Shown: piece by piece, positions 52,383-61,451 of the stretch
How positions within the stretch are numbered: the stretch's first letter is position 1
Layout of the letters: every line of letters begins with the position of its first letter
Source: Streptomyces sp. 1222.5
Lineage (GTDB): Bacteria; Actinomycetota; Actinomycetes; Streptomycetales; Streptomycetaceae
Direction: 5' to 3'
Assembly (NCBI RefSeq): GCF_900105245.1
Contig: NZ_FNSZ01000001.1
Location: forward strand, 434,001 to 498,000
DNA length: 64,000 nt
Notes under the pieces: generated by a model
The model's input: the letters and a program-made list of their open reading frames with translations, nothing else
Databases searched by the model: none
What the model was told of the DNA's origin: nothing
Position numbers and translations under genes: made by a program

Positions 52383-52988
52383 ATGCGTCTCTACGCCCAG
52401 ACCCCGCCCCGCCGGATCCGTCAGGTGCTCGCGGACCTGATCGCCGTGGCTCTGATCGCGGCCTCGGTCTGGTTCGCGCTGACCGTCCGCGACGTGATCA
52501 TGTCGCTGGCCGAGCCCGGCCGGAAGGCACAGAGCGCGGGTGACGACCTCGCCACGGGCCTCAACAACGCCGCCGACAGCGCCTCCGGAGTACCGCTGAT
52601 CGGGGGCGCCCTGAAGAAGCCTCTCCAGGCCGCGGCCGGCGCCGGCGACGGTCTCTCCGACGCCGGCCGGTCACTGCAGGACGTCGTGGGCCAGGTCGCC
52701 GACCTGACCGCCCTCGCGTTGATCGTCTTTCCCGTCGCCTTCGTCCTGGTGCTCTGGCTCCCGCCGCGCCTGCACTGGATCCGGCGCAGCGCCACCACCG
52801 AGCGACTCCTCGACGCACCCGGGGGTGCCGACCTGCTGGCCCTGCGGGCCCTCACCGGACCGCTGCGGGATCTCGCCCGGGTCCCCGTCCCGCCGGGTGG
52901 TCTGGCCGACGCCTGGCGCCGCGGAGATCCGCAGGCGATCGCCGACCTCTCCGAGGTCGCCCTGGCACGGGCGGGGTTACGGGCCTGA
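52383..52988 (+). CDS. Membrane protein with a TTA (bldA) codon
   Basis: The 201-residue product has two membrane helices (VLADLIAVALIAASVWFAL and LTALALIVFPVAFVLVLWLP). They flank an extracytoplasmic loop rich in Gly/Ala/Asp (LATGLNNAADSASGVPLIGGALKKPLQ). AGGAGG is 7 bases before the ATG. The third-to-last sense codon (52977-52979, Leu in AGLRA) is TTA, the codon read only by the developmentally regulated bldA tRNA in Streptomyces. It is the only in-frame TTA found in the recognised genes of this window. Family unknown. Confidence 0.8.
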   Translation: MRLYAQTPPRRIRQVLADLIAVALIAASVWFALTVRDVIMSLAEPGRKAQSAGDDLATGLNNAADSASGVPLIGGALKKPLQAAAGAGDGLSDAGRSLQDVVGQVADLTALALIVFPVAFVLVLWLPPRLHWIRRSATTERLLDAPGGADLLALRALTGPLRDLARVPVPPGGLADAWRRGDPQAIADLSEVALARAGLRA

Positions 52989-53142
52989 CGGCCGGAACGG
53001 GGCGGTACGGGCGGCGCCCCGGCTGACCGGGCTCTCCTCCCCGTGGGGGGCGGACGCACTCCCCCGCCGTGACCGTCCTCCCCCGCTCGGGTCGGCCGTC
53101 AAGACGCCGTGAACCAGGCCGGCCCGCTCCGAACGACAGGCC

Positions 53143-53949
53143 CTAGCCGCGTGGGGTGATCCGGTGGTCGAACCCGAGGGTCCCGGGATCGAGGGCCGTC
53201 GCGCCGCCGTCGACGGTGAGGACCGAGCCGTTGACGTACGACGCCGCCGGGGACAGCAACCAGTCGATCACCTCGGCGACTTCACCCGGTTCGCCCGGCC
53301 GGCCCATGGGCAGGAACGCGGTCGCCGCGTCGTAGGCGGCATCCACACCGCCCTCGAGGCCCGCTTCCTCCGCGAAACGCGTCATGCGCCGGTCGGCCAT
53401 CTCGGTGCGCACCCAACCGGGGCACACGATGTTGGCCCGCACGCCCTGACGCCCGTAGTCGACGGCGACGGAGCGGCAGAGCTGGAGCAGGGCCGCCTTG
53501 GAGGTGGCGTAGGGGGCGTTGCTCGTGCCGTTGCGCAGCGCGGACACCGAAGCGACGGCGACCACGGCCCCGCTCGCCGCCACCAGGTGCGGGAGCGCCG
53601 CACGCAGGAGCATCAGCGGGCCGGTGACGTTGGTCCGCATCACCTCGTCCCAGTCCTCCAAGGACAGGTCCCCCACGGCTCCGCCGCGCCCGATGCCCGC
53701 GTTGAGCACCAGCCCGTCGAGTCGCCCGTGGGCGGCCAGGGCCGCCCGGACGAGACCATCGGCCGCCGCGGGGTCCCCCACGTCCGACGGATGGGCCAGG
53801 ACCCCGGTCTCGGCTTCGAGGCGTCGCAGGGGCTCGCTGCGCCGGCCGCACGCGACCACGTGGTGGCCGCCCTGGCTCAGCAGCCGGGCGGTCGCCTCCC
53901 CGATACCCGAACCCCCACCCGTCACGATGACAACTCGCTTGTCCGTCAC
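53143..53949 (-). CDS. Short-chain dehydrogenase/reductase
   Basis: The 268-residue SDR is complete: NAD(P)-binding TGGGSGIG near the start, VLNAGIG, catalytic Ser in VVAVASVSALRNG and YATSK (Tyr and Lys), followed by VCPGWVRTEM. The Arg-Arg after the second strand (VVACGRRSEPLRRL) favours NADPH. It is of the classical FabG-like type with unknown substrate. Starts at GTG 53949, with GGAGGAGGG 13 bases upstream. Confidence 0.92.
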   Translation of the reverse strand: MTDKRVVIVTGGGSGIGEATARLLSQGGHHVVACGRRSEPLRRLEAETGVLAHPSDVGDPAAADGLVRAALAAHGRLDGLVLNAGIGRGGAVGDLSLEDWDEVMRTNVTGPLMLLRAALPHLVAASGAVVAVASVSALRNGTSNAPYATSKAALLQLCRSVAVDYGRQGVRANIVCPGWVRTEMADRRMTRFAEEAGLEGGVDAAYDAATAFLPMGRPGEPGEVAEVIDWLLSPAASYVNGSVLTVDGGATALDPGTLGFDHRITPRG

Positions 53950-54181
53950 TGCTGTTCAACGCCCTCCTCCGGGATCACGAAGCACGACCGAGCCTAGGTC
54001 CCGGCGATCCGTCCCGGACGACTTTGAGACAGGTGGCCATCGCGGGCGACGCAGCGCATGTGAGGGACGGCGGGCTGACCGGCGGCTCCGCCGGACGCCC
54101 AGGCAGAGGCCGTCGCGCCCCCTCGCCCGATCTCGTCGGCGGGCCGGGAATATCGAGGTCACACCCCGCGTTGCGGTGATC

Positions 54182-55051
54182 ATGACGTCGCCGCTGCCCG
54201 AAGTTCTGCGATACACGGCCTTCTCCAGCGACCCGGAGGGGGGTAATCCCGCCGGGGTCGTTCTGGACGCCGCCGGCCTGGACGATGATGACATGCTGGC
54301 CATCGCCGCCGACCTCGGCTACTCCGAGTCGGCGTTCCTGACCGTCCTGCCGGAAGGCGTCGAGGGGCGCACGGAGCGGGCCTACGGCATCCGCTACTTC
54401 AGCCCCAAGGCCGAGGTGCCGTTCTGCGGGCATGCCACCATCGCGACCGCCATCGCGCTCGCCGAGCGGACCGGCCCCGGGGAGCTGGTGTTCGCGACGC
54501 GCGCGGGTACGGTGCCGGTCGAGGTGGTCGCGGAGGGCGGCACGCTGCGGGCCACGCTCACCAGCGTCGCGCCGCACATCGAGGAGGTCTCCGACGCCGA
54601 CGTCACCGAGGCGCTGGCAGCCCTCGACTGGCCCCGGACCGAACTCGACCCGGCCTTCCCACCCCGAATCGCCTTCGCCGGCAACCGCCATCTGGTCCTC
54701 GCCGCAGCCACTCGCGCCCGCCTGGCCGACCTCGCCTACGACTTCACGCGTCTCGAAACACTCATGCATCGCCTCGACCTGACCACGGTCCAGTTGGTGT
54801 GGCGGGAGTCGGACACCGTCTTCCACGCCCGTGATCCCTTCCCGGTCGGCGGCGTCGTCGAGGATCCGGCGACCGGCGCCGCTGCCGCCGCGTTCGGTGC
54901 GTACGCCCGCGAACTCGGCCTGGTTCCCGAGCAGTCCGTCCTCACCCTGCGCCAGGGCGAGGACATGGGCCGCCCGGGCGAGCTCACGGTGACGCTTCGC
55001 GCGGACGACCCTCGCGTCCGAGTGAGCGGAGCCGGGGCTCTCATCGGCTGA
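54182..55051 (+). CDS. PhzF-family isomerase/epimerase-like protein
   Basis: The 289-residue protein has the two-lobed PhzF fold signature: YTAFSSDPEGGNPAGVVLDA, MLAIAADLGYSESAFL (catalytic Glu in SESAF), IRYFSPKAEVPFCGHATIATA (the PFCGHAT motif) and, in the second lobe, DPFPVGGVVEDPATGAAAAAFGAYA. Members isomerise small acids; most are of unknown substrate. It is divergent from the SDR gene with 232 bases between. ATG 54182 has no strong ribosome site. Confidence 0.9.
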   Translation: MTSPLPEVLRYTAFSSDPEGGNPAGVVLDAAGLDDDDMLAIAADLGYSESAFLTVLPEGVEGRTERAYGIRYFSPKAEVPFCGHATIATAIALAERTGPGELVFATRAGTVPVEVVAEGGTLRATLTSVAPHIEEVSDADVTEALAALDWPRTELDPAFPPRIAFAGNRHLVLAAATRARLADLAYDFTRLETLMHRLDLTTVQLVWRESDTVFHARDPFPVGGVVEDPATGAAAAAFGAYARELGLVPEQSVLTLRQGEDMGRPGELTVTLRADDPRVRVSGAGALIG

Positions 55052-55429
55052 ACGGGGCTCGGCGCCGACGCGCTCGCGCTGACGCCGCCGAACGAGCGCA
55101 CACCTGGGACGGTTCGAGTCGAGCGCCGACCGGGTCCGTCGCCGCGTGGGGCCCGCGTCGTCGGCGGACCGTGCCTCGACCGGACCTCGGCGCCGTCCCG
55201 TGTCGCACGCGCGGTTCGGACTTCGGTCGGCGTCACCGCTCGGGTCGGCGCCGTAGTGTCCGTGCACTCCGGTCTGCCCTGGCGGCGCCCGCGCAGTCCC
55301 GGCTTCCGGGACAACGCGCGCGGCACCGCCCGAATCTCCTCGTTCTCGAAAAAGTTCCGATCCGATGCAACCCGGCCCCCGGCCCGTGCGTATACGAGGC
55401 AACACTGCACCTCACACGGGGGAACACCC
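55052..55429. other. Intergenic region without recognised feature
   Basis: These 378 bases show no coding frame with normal codon bias, no clear hairpin terminator and no palindrome that could be assigned. It presumably includes the promoter of the following secreted-protein gene. Confidence 0.3.
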
Positions 55430-56080
55430 ATGCATCTGGACCGTTCGGCCGGTCGGACCGCCGGCCGTCCCGGCACCGCTGTCACGGCCTGCGCCGCTGT
55501 CACCGCCTGCGTCGCTCTGCTCTCGGCCGTCGACTGCTCGACGGACGCGGGGACCGGCGTTCGTGTGGCCGACGACGCACCGCTCACGCGGGACTCCGCG
55601 ACTGCCCCCGCCCAGGCCAATGGCAGGACGGCCCATGCACGCCCCGCTCCGTCCACGCCGGAACCCGCGGTACTGGCGCGGGCGACGGTGCACCTGTCCG
55701 ACGGCCAGACGGTCGGTGTGGGCATGCCGATATCCGTCACCTTCCCCCAGCCGGTTCCCGCCGCCGACCGCAAGGCCGTCGAGGACTGGCTGCGCGTGCG
55801 GACCTCGTCCGCTGCCACCGGCGCCTGGAGCTGGGTGAAGGGACACAACCTCCTGGACGGGCAGCGTGTCGACTTCCGCCCGAGCACCACAAAGTCCGAT
55901 CTCCCCTACCTCGGCAAGGACCACATCCTGGGCGCCATCGCCCTCGCTCCGGCGGACGGGAAGCGGGTGTACGACGCCGTGCGGCCCGGCGCACGTGTGG
56001 AGATCAAGGGCCGGCATGCCACGAGCAAGGGCTCGGACTCCGCGTGCATCGACCGTCAGCCGATCACCCCCGGCCGCTGA
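55430..56080 (+). CDS. Exported protein with a lone Ldt-type Ig domain
   Basis: The 216-residue product has a hydrophobic N-terminal export signal (AVTACAAVTACVALLSAV). Residues about 80-160 match the immunoglobulin-like domain of actinobacterial L,D-transpeptidases (ARATVHLSDGQTVGVGMPISVTF, VEDWLRVRTSSAATGAWSWVKG). The catalytic YkuD domain that should follow is absent; instead there is a 55-residue tail with one cysteine (SDSACIDRQPITPGR). GGGGGAA precedes ATG 55430. It may bind cell wall without cross-linking it or be a remnant of a longer gene. The proximity to the PBP-like gene at 56650 is noted. Confidence 0.7.
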   Translation: MHLDRSAGRTAGRPGTAVTACAAVTACVALLSAVDCSTDAGTGVRVADDAPLTRDSATAPAQANGRTAHARPAPSTPEPAVLARATVHLSDGQTVGVGMPISVTFPQPVPAADRKAVEDWLRVRTSSAATGAWSWVKGHNLLDGQRVDFRPSTTKSDLPYLGKDHILGAIALAPADGKRVYDAVRPGARVEIKGRHATSKGSDSACIDRQPITPGR

Positions 56081-56198
56081 CGCCGAACCTCCGACGCGCC
56101 GCCCTGGACGAAGGAGGCCGGGCGCGTGCACCGGACGTCCGCGCCGGACGAGCACTCGCCGGGCACGCAAGCCCGGATCATCAAGGAGAGGAAGTCCC

Positions 56199-56591
56199 AT
56201 GGCCCCCACCGGTATCGAGGCAGCTCTGAACGATCTGCTGTTCAACCGCGCACTCACTCTGCAGGAGGCGGCCGATCGCCACTTCACCCCGGAGTACCGC
56301 CAGCGCACCGACGGCCGGTGGGCGGATCGCAACGAGTTCCTGGAACACATCGCTCACCTGCGCACCCTCGTCGCCGACGGGCACGTCGAGGTGCACGAGG
56401 AGCTGTACGACGGAAGCAAGTACGCCGACCGGCACACCGCCCACATCACCAAGAAGGACGGCTCCTTCGTCGGCATGGAGGTGTACGTGTTCGCCGATCT
56501 CGCGGCCGACGGCCGGTTCAGCCGCATCGAGGAGACCACCCTGATGCTCCAGGGCTCCCACTCGGACCGCGACCTCGGCAGCGCCCGCTGA
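56199..56591 (+). CDS. NTF2/SnoaL-like small protein
   Basis: The 130-residue single-domain protein has an NTF2-like cone fold pattern: FNRALTLQEAADRHFTPEYRQRTDGRW, FLEHIAHLRTLVADGHVEVHEELYDG, HTAHITKKDGSFVGMEVYVFADLAADGRF and FSRIEETTLML. AAGGAGAGG precedes the ATG. Such proteins include isomerases and polyketide cyclases, but most small stand-alone copies are of unknown function. It converges on the PBP-like gene. Confidence 0.85.
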   Translation: MAPTGIEAALNDLLFNRALTLQEAADRHFTPEYRQRTDGRWADRNEFLEHIAHLRTLVADGHVEVHEELYDGSKYADRHTAHITKKDGSFVGMEVYVFADLAADGRFSRIEETTLMLQGSHSDRDLGSAR

Positions 56592-56649
56592 CCGCCCCCG
56601 CCGAGCGTCGTCGGACTCGCCCGGAGGAACGCGCCGCCCGCGGCAGGCG

Positions 56650-57996
56650 TCAGGAAGCGTTCGCGAGGATCTTCCGCGCCACCTCGGCCGCGGCGTGCCC
56701 GCCGTCGTCTCCACCCGACGGCGGGGACAGCCCTTCGATGCGGACGGCGACGGCGGTGCGGCGTCCGCCGGGCGCGTCCGTGCAGCCGATGAACCATGAG
56801 GTGGCGGACTCACCCCGGCCGCCGACGGTCCAACCCGTCTGTCCGTGCCGCCCGATGACCTCCCGCAAGGCGTCAGCCGTGCCCCGGGAGATCGCCCGCT
56901 TCGCGGAACGGCCGTCCTCGGCCTCGGGCGGCCGGTGGGTGGAACCGTCCGCATCCGTCACCCGTTTCACCAGCTGTGGGGGAACCAGCCGTCCGCCGTT
57001 GGCGACCGCGGCCACCACTCGCGCCATCGCGAGCGGAGTCGCCCGCACCTCTCCGGCACCGATCCCCGTCAGGGCCACGCCGGCGGACGACGTGCCGACG
57101 GTGGGGTAGCTGCTCTCGGCGACGGACAGGGGCACCTTGAGCGTGTCGTCGTTGAAACCGAAATTCCCTGCCATCGCGCCGAGTCGCGTCAGGCCCATGT
57201 CGGCGGCCATCTTGACGAAGACGTTGGCACAGGAACGGCGGAGCGCCGTTCGGATCGAGGCGTTCTCGCACTGTGGCGACGTGCCGGTGACCCGGGTCGT
57301 GGAGAGGGGCAGAACGAAGGTGAGCGGGCTGACGGTGGACTCGTCGACCGTCGTGTAGAGCTTGTGCTCCAGAGCCGCGGCCGCGACGACGACGCTGAAG
57401 GTGGCCCCTGGGGCATCGGGCTTTTTCAAGGCCCGGTTGAGCATTGGGGAACGGCTGTCGGTGGTGGCCGCCTTCCACGCCTGAGCGTCCTTCGCTCCCC
57501 GGCCGCTGAATCGCGCCGGGTCGTAGGACGGCGTACTCACGACGGCCAGGAGCTCCCCGGAGTCCGCGTCGAGCGCCACCGCGGCGCCCTGCTGGTCGCC
57601 CAGCGCGTCGAACGCGGCCTTCTGGAGGGCGGGTTCGATGGTCGTCGTGACGTTGCCCGGTGCGGCCCCGGACGCTCCGGCGCCCAGCGTGTGGTCGTAC
57701 ACGGCTTCGAGGCCGGTGTTGCCGTACACCATCGATCGATAGCCGGTGACCGGCGCGTAGAGAGGGCCGTTCGTATAGGTGCGCTGGTACGGGACCCTGG
57801 CGAGGTGACTGGGCTTGGAACCGGTGACGGCCTGCCCGCCCACGATGATGTCACCCAGCCCGTGCGTCGACCTGGGCGGAGAGACGCCCTTGCCCGCGGT
57901 GCCGGTGCCCGTGTCCTGGCTGCAGCCGCTCGTCACAGCCGCGATTGCGACGAGAGCCCCCGTGACGCCGAGCGCCACTCTCGTGTTCGTGTGCAT
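56650..57996 (-). CDS. Penicillin-binding-protein-like lipoprotein lacking catalytic motifs
   Basis: The 448-residue protein has a lipobox (AAVTSGC, Cys25) and the overall sequence of a streptomycete class B transpeptidase (TTTIEPALQKAAFDALGDQQGAAVALDADSGELLAVVSTPSYDP, shown as a region; AMARVVAAVANGGRLVPPQLV). All three active-site motifs have changed. SxxK is PGATFS (Ala198, Ser201), SxN is SCANVF (Ala257), and KTG is GGRGES (Arg394-Glu396). The frame is intact over full length, so this looks like a non-catalytic homologue kept under selection rather than a decayed gene. It could scaffold or sense beta-lactams or wall precursors. It converges with the SnoaL-like gene. Confidence 0.85.
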   Translation of the reverse strand: MHTNTRVALGVTGALVAIAAVTSGCSQDTGTGTAGKGVSPPRSTHGLGDIIVGGQAVTGSKPSHLARVPYQRTYTNGPLYAPVTGYRSMVYGNTGLEAVYDHTLGAGASGAAPGNVTTTIEPALQKAAFDALGDQQGAAVALDADSGELLAVVSTPSYDPARFSGRGAKDAQAWKAATTDSRSPMLNRALKKPDAPGATFSVVVAAAALEHKLYTTVDESTVSPLTFVLPLSTTRVTGTSPQCENASIRTALRRSCANVFVKMAADMGLTRLGAMAGNFGFNDDTLKVPLSVAESSYPTVGTSSAGVALTGIGAGEVRATPLAMARVVAAVANGGRLVPPQLVKRVTDADGSTHRPPEAEDGRSAKRAISRGTADALREVIGRHGQTGWTVGGRGESATSWFIGCTDAPGGRRTAVAVRIEGLSPPSGGDDGGHAAAEVARKILANAS

Positions 57997-58322
57997 GGGT
58001 GCATCCTAGGGAACAGGGCCAACAGGACGAGCAGTTGCGCACGAACGGTTCATAAGTGCCGCTTCCACACGAGCATCTGGACAGTGCGTGGATGCGCGCC
58101 TTCAGTCTCCGCCAGGGCGATCGGAAACGCCTGGAAGCGCAGGTTCCGACTTCGGCCGCTCGCCCTCCACCCCCGCGGCACGGCCGAAATCGTCCGGCGC
58201 GGCCGTCGGCACGCCGCGGCTGCTCCGCGTGCGGATCTCCGCTGCGCCCTTTATCGTGCACGCGCGCGGGCGGAGGACGGCTCCGGTTGAAGTCGTCGGC
58301 GGGCAGGCTGACAGTGGAGGGT
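57997..58322. other. Intergenic region between divergent PBP-like and Thr/Pro-rich genes
   Basis: The 326 bases have an AT-richer stretch near 58040 (ACGGTTCATAAGTGCC) that may hold a promoter. No gene or clear repeat was found. Confidence 0.3.
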
Positions 58323-59054
58323 ATGAGCCGTCACCGGCGCCCGCCTCGCAAGGCCCCGTGGATCGCGGCCGGCGCGGCTGTGCTCGTGCTGGGGGGCGTG
58401 GGTGTGTGGCTGGCGAACACGGACGGTGGTACACCCCATCCCAGTCCGTCGCCCTCGAAGGACATCTCCCTGCCGACGTCGACCCCGCACCCGTCCCGGA
58501 CCCCCGCGCCGGAGACGTCGAGCAGCACGCCGTCGGCGACACCGACCACCCCGGCGCCCCGTCCGACGAGGACGGCACCGAGCAGGCCGCCCCGGACGTC
58601 CCAGGCGCCGAGCACCCCGCCGGCACACCGCCCCGCGCCCACCGTCTCCGCCCCCGCCCAACCACCGACCCACCGGTCGACGCAGGCGACACCGAGACCG
58701 GTCCGGCCACCGGTGACCACTCCGGCGCCGGCGACCACTCCCGCGGTAACGCCCTCGCGCCCCACGACGACCACGGCTCCACGGCCATCGACTCATCCGC
58801 CGACCCGGCCGCAGGCACCCGCTGCCACCCGCACTCCCACCCCCGCCCCGACCGCCACCGGGTCCGGTCCGACGACGACGTGGTACACCTCGGCCGCCGC
58901 GATCGCCGCCGCGCAACGGATGGCGGCGGCCGGGACCGTCGGTGACCCCGCGTGTTCGATGGCCTCCGTGGGCCGGCCGGATCCGAGCCTCGTCCCCCAG
59001 GGCGGCCGTATCGGCATCGGGAGTTACGGCGGCTACTGGTGCCTGATCTGGTAG
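58323..59054 (+). CDS. Membrane-anchored Thr/Pro-rich surface protein
   Basis: The 243-residue product starts with a basic tract (SRHRRPPRKAPW) and one helix (IAAGAAVLVLGGVGVWLA), then about 140 residues composed mostly of Pro, Thr and Ser, like a cell-wall-spanning stalk. A small C-terminal domain with two cysteines follows (TVGDPACSMASVGRPDPSLV, GSYGGYWCLIW). The start ATG 58323 has GGAGGG only 2 bases before it. It is probably displayed outside the membrane. Function unknown. Confidence 0.75.
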   Translation: MSRHRRPPRKAPWIAAGAAVLVLGGVGVWLANTDGGTPHPSPSPSKDISLPTSTPHPSRTPAPETSSSTPSATPTTPAPRPTRTAPSRPPRTSQAPSTPPAHRPAPTVSAPAQPPTHRSTQATPRPVRPPVTTPAPATTPAVTPSRPTTTTAPRPSTHPPTRPQAPAATRTPTPAPTATGSGPTTTWYTSAAAIAAAQRMAAAGTVGDPACSMASVGRPDPSLVPQGGRIGIGSYGGYWCLIW

Positions 59055-59072
59055 GAGCGGCCGGACGGACGG

Positions 59073-60008
59073 TCAGTCCCGAAGCACCCAGCCCGGCGTC
59101 CAGGTTCCGGCGGTGTCGTGGCCGGTGGCCGTGGCTGCCAGGTAGGTCCGGAGGGTGGCCAGTGCCGGGTGGGGGTTGTCGCGGTGCCAGACGAGCGAGT
59201 GCGGGTAGACGGGCTGCGGGTCGGTCACCGGGATCCGGCGCAGGCCGTGGGCGGCGGGCCAGACGTGACGTGTGTGCTCCCCCATGAAGGTGGCCAGCGC
59301 AGGGGTGTCGGCGATGGTGTCGAGGAGTGCGTCGGAGCCGAAGTTGGGGCCGGTCGCCTCGATCGTGAGGCCGAACTCGGCGACGAGGTCGTCGTAGAAC
59401 GCGGCCCATTCGGAACCGGGGACGATGCCGGGCATCCAGATCCGGTGCCCGGCGAGCTGAGCGACGGTCACCGAACGGGCGCCCGCCAGCGCGTGGGCGG
59501 GGCCGGTGAGGAGCTGGAGAGGCTCGTCGAGCACCCGGGCGGACTCGATGTCGTCCGGAAAGGGCCGGCCGGGCATGGCGACCGCGCGGAAGGACGCGTC
59601 GATCGTGCCGGACCGGATGGCGGCGACGGCAGTCTCGATGTCGAGGAGCATCAGCACGTCGAGGTCGATCTCGGGGTGTGCCTCGTGGAAGCCGCGCATC
59701 AGGCCGGACGCCGCGCCGCGTGAGGCGATCACGTCGACGCGCAGCGGACGGCGACTGGTGTGCACGGACGCGACCGCGCGCTCGGCGACACGCAGCAGCT
59801 CGCGCGCGTGGGGCAGGAAGGCCTGCCCGTCGATGGTGAGCTCGGCACCGCGCGGCGTGCGGGTGAACAGTCGTACGCCGAGAGTGCGCTCCAGCGCGGC
59901 GATGCGCTTGGACACCGCCTGCTGGGTGACTGCCAGCTGGGCGGCGGCCTCCTGGAAACGCCCCGCGGCGGCGGCGACGACGAAGGTCCGGACGGTGTCG
60001 AGGTCCAT
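59073..60008 (-). CDS. LysR-family transcriptional regulator
   Basis: The 311-residue protein begins with the LysR winged helix (MDLDTVRTFVVAAAAGRFQEAAAQLAVTQQAVSKRIAALE, the first 40 residues) and continues with a periplasmic-binding-protein-like effector domain (LRVDVIASRGAASGLMRGFHEAHPEIDLDVLML). It is divergent from an MFS exporter gene and a perfect inverted repeat lies directly upstream (60024-60042). The standard reading is that it controls the exporter and itself in response to an unknown ligand. Confidence 0.92.
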   Translation of the reverse strand: MDLDTVRTFVVAAAAGRFQEAAAQLAVTQQAVSKRIAALERTLGVRLFTRTPRGAELTIDGQAFLPHARELLRVAERAVASVHTSRRPLRVDVIASRGAASGLMRGFHEAHPEIDLDVLMLLDIETAVAAIRSGTIDASFRAVAMPGRPFPDDIESARVLDEPLQLLTGPAHALAGARSVTVAQLAGHRIWMPGIVPGSEWAAFYDDLVAEFGLTIEATGPNFGSDALLDTIADTPALATFMGEHTRHVWPAAHGLRRIPVTDPQPVYPHSLVWHRDNPHPALATLRTYLAATATGHDTAGTWTPGWVLRD

Positions 60009-60023
60009 GACTGCACCCTACGG

Positions 60024-60042
60024 CCACAACCATGGGTTGTGG
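60024..60042. promoter_or_regulatory. Inverted repeat, probable LysR operator
   Basis: CCACAACC, ATG, GGTTGTGG: perfect 8-bp arms around a 3-base centre, 16 bases before the LysR start and about 100 bases before the MFS gene. Placement and symmetry fit an autoregulatory LysR-type site. Confidence 0.7.
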
Positions 60043-60139
60043 GTGGCGCCTCTGGAGTTGTTTGACCCCTGGTAGAGCGCTCGCTTTGATGATTCCGGTC
60101 GCGATTCGGTTGTGCAGCTGAGCGGTGTGGGGGGCAGGC

Positions 60140-61420
60140 GTGAGGAGCGGGCACCGGCTGGAACGGCTTCGCGGACATCGACTGGGGAGGCCCTTCGGGT
60201 GGCTCTGGGCTGCCTACGGGACCAGCGCGCTCGGCACATGGCTCGCCTTCGGCGCGGTCCCGCTGATCGCCGTCCATGTGCTGCGGTGCGGGCCGGCGGA
60301 GGTCGCCGCGCTCTCCTCCGTGGGGGCGGCGGTCGGCGCGGCCGTGGCGGTGCCGCTCGGGCCGTGGGTGGAGTTCCGTCGCAAGCGGCAGGTGCTGATC
60401 GCGACGGACCTGGTGCGGTTCGCGGCGCTGCTGACGATTCCGGCCGCGTTCGCGCTCGGCGCGCTCACCTTCGTTCAGCTCATGCTGGTCTCGATCGTCG
60501 TCGCCGCGGCGGACATCACCTTCCGCGCGGCCTCCGGCGCGTACCTGAAGGCGCTGCTGCCGGCCGAGGATCTCCTCGTCGCGAACGCCCGGTTCGAGTC
60601 CACGTCCTGGACGACCACGATCATCGGACCGCCACTGGGAGGTGTGGCGATCGGACTCCTCGGTCCGCTGGCGACGGTGGTGGCCGACGCGGTCAGCTAC
60701 CTGCTGTCCGCTCTGGGTCTCCGTGCGATGGGCGGGGCGATGGGCGGGCACGAGCCGCGGCCCGAGGGCCGGAGGACCGCGCGCTTGCGAGCCGGGGAAC
60801 TGCTCGACGGCTGGCGGTACCTCCTCACCGACGTGGCGCTGCGGCCGCTGTTCTTCAACACCGCCCTGTTCAACGGCCTGGTGATGGCCACCCAGCCGCT
60901 GCTGGCCGTCCTCATGCTCGGCCGACTCGGGTTCTCGCCGTGGCAGTACGGCCTCGCCTTCGCGGCACCCTCGATCGGCGGGCTGGTCGGTTCACGGCTG
61001 GCCCGACCGCTCGTCACCCGGTTCGGACAGCACCAGGTCCTGGTCGTGACCGGGGCGCTGCGCGCGCTCTGGCCCGTGGGCCTGGCCTTCCTGGGACCGG
61101 GCACCGGAGGGCTGGTGCTGGTGATGGGCGTCGAGTTCGGGCTCATCTTCTGCTGCGGGGTCTTCAACCCCGTCTGCACCACCTTCCGCCTGGGACGCAC
61201 CGCGACCGACCGGGTCACCCGCACCCTGACCGCCTGGGCGGTGTCGACGAAGGCTGCGACCGCCCTCCTGACGGCCCTCTGGGGTGTGCTGGGCAGTCTG
61301 CTCGGCCCGCGTACGGCCATCGGGCTGGCCGGCGTGTTCCTGCTGGCCACCCCGCTCCTGCTCCCCCGCCGGGCGGCGGGGCGTGTCCCGGAGCCGGCAG
61401 CGGCACCGAACCGCGCCTGA
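60140..61420 (+). CDS. MFS transporter
   Basis: The 426-residue product has about 12 hydrophobic segments and the MFS-type layout of macrolide-efflux-like exporters: RPFGWLWAAYGTSALGTWLAFGAVPLIAV, VAALSSVGAAVGAAVAVPLGPWVEFRRKRQVLIATD (loop 2-3 motif), and the central loop RRTARLRAGELLDGWRYLLTD. It is most likely a proton-driven drug or metabolite exporter. The start was set at GTG 60140, with GGGGGG 5 bases upstream; GTG 60125 is an in-frame alternative. A terminator follows. Confidence 0.9.
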   Translation: MRSGHRLERLRGHRLGRPFGWLWAAYGTSALGTWLAFGAVPLIAVHVLRCGPAEVAALSSVGAAVGAAVAVPLGPWVEFRRKRQVLIATDLVRFAALLTIPAAFALGALTFVQLMLVSIVVAAADITFRAASGAYLKALLPAEDLLVANARFESTSWTTTIIGPPLGGVAIGLLGPLATVVADAVSYLLSALGLRAMGGAMGGHEPRPEGRRTARLRAGELLDGWRYLLTDVALRPLFFNTALFNGLVMATQPLLAVLMLGRLGFSPWQYGLAFAAPSIGGLVGSRLARPLVTRFGQHQVLVVTGALRALWPVGLAFLGPGTGGLVLVMGVEFGLIFCCGVFNPVCTTFRLGRTATDRVTRTLTAWAVSTKAATALLTALWGVLGSLLGPRTAIGLAGVFLLATPLLLPRRAAGRVPEPAAAPNRA

Positions 61421-61451
61421 CGACCTCCAGGTGGCACCGAGGGCGTGCGAG

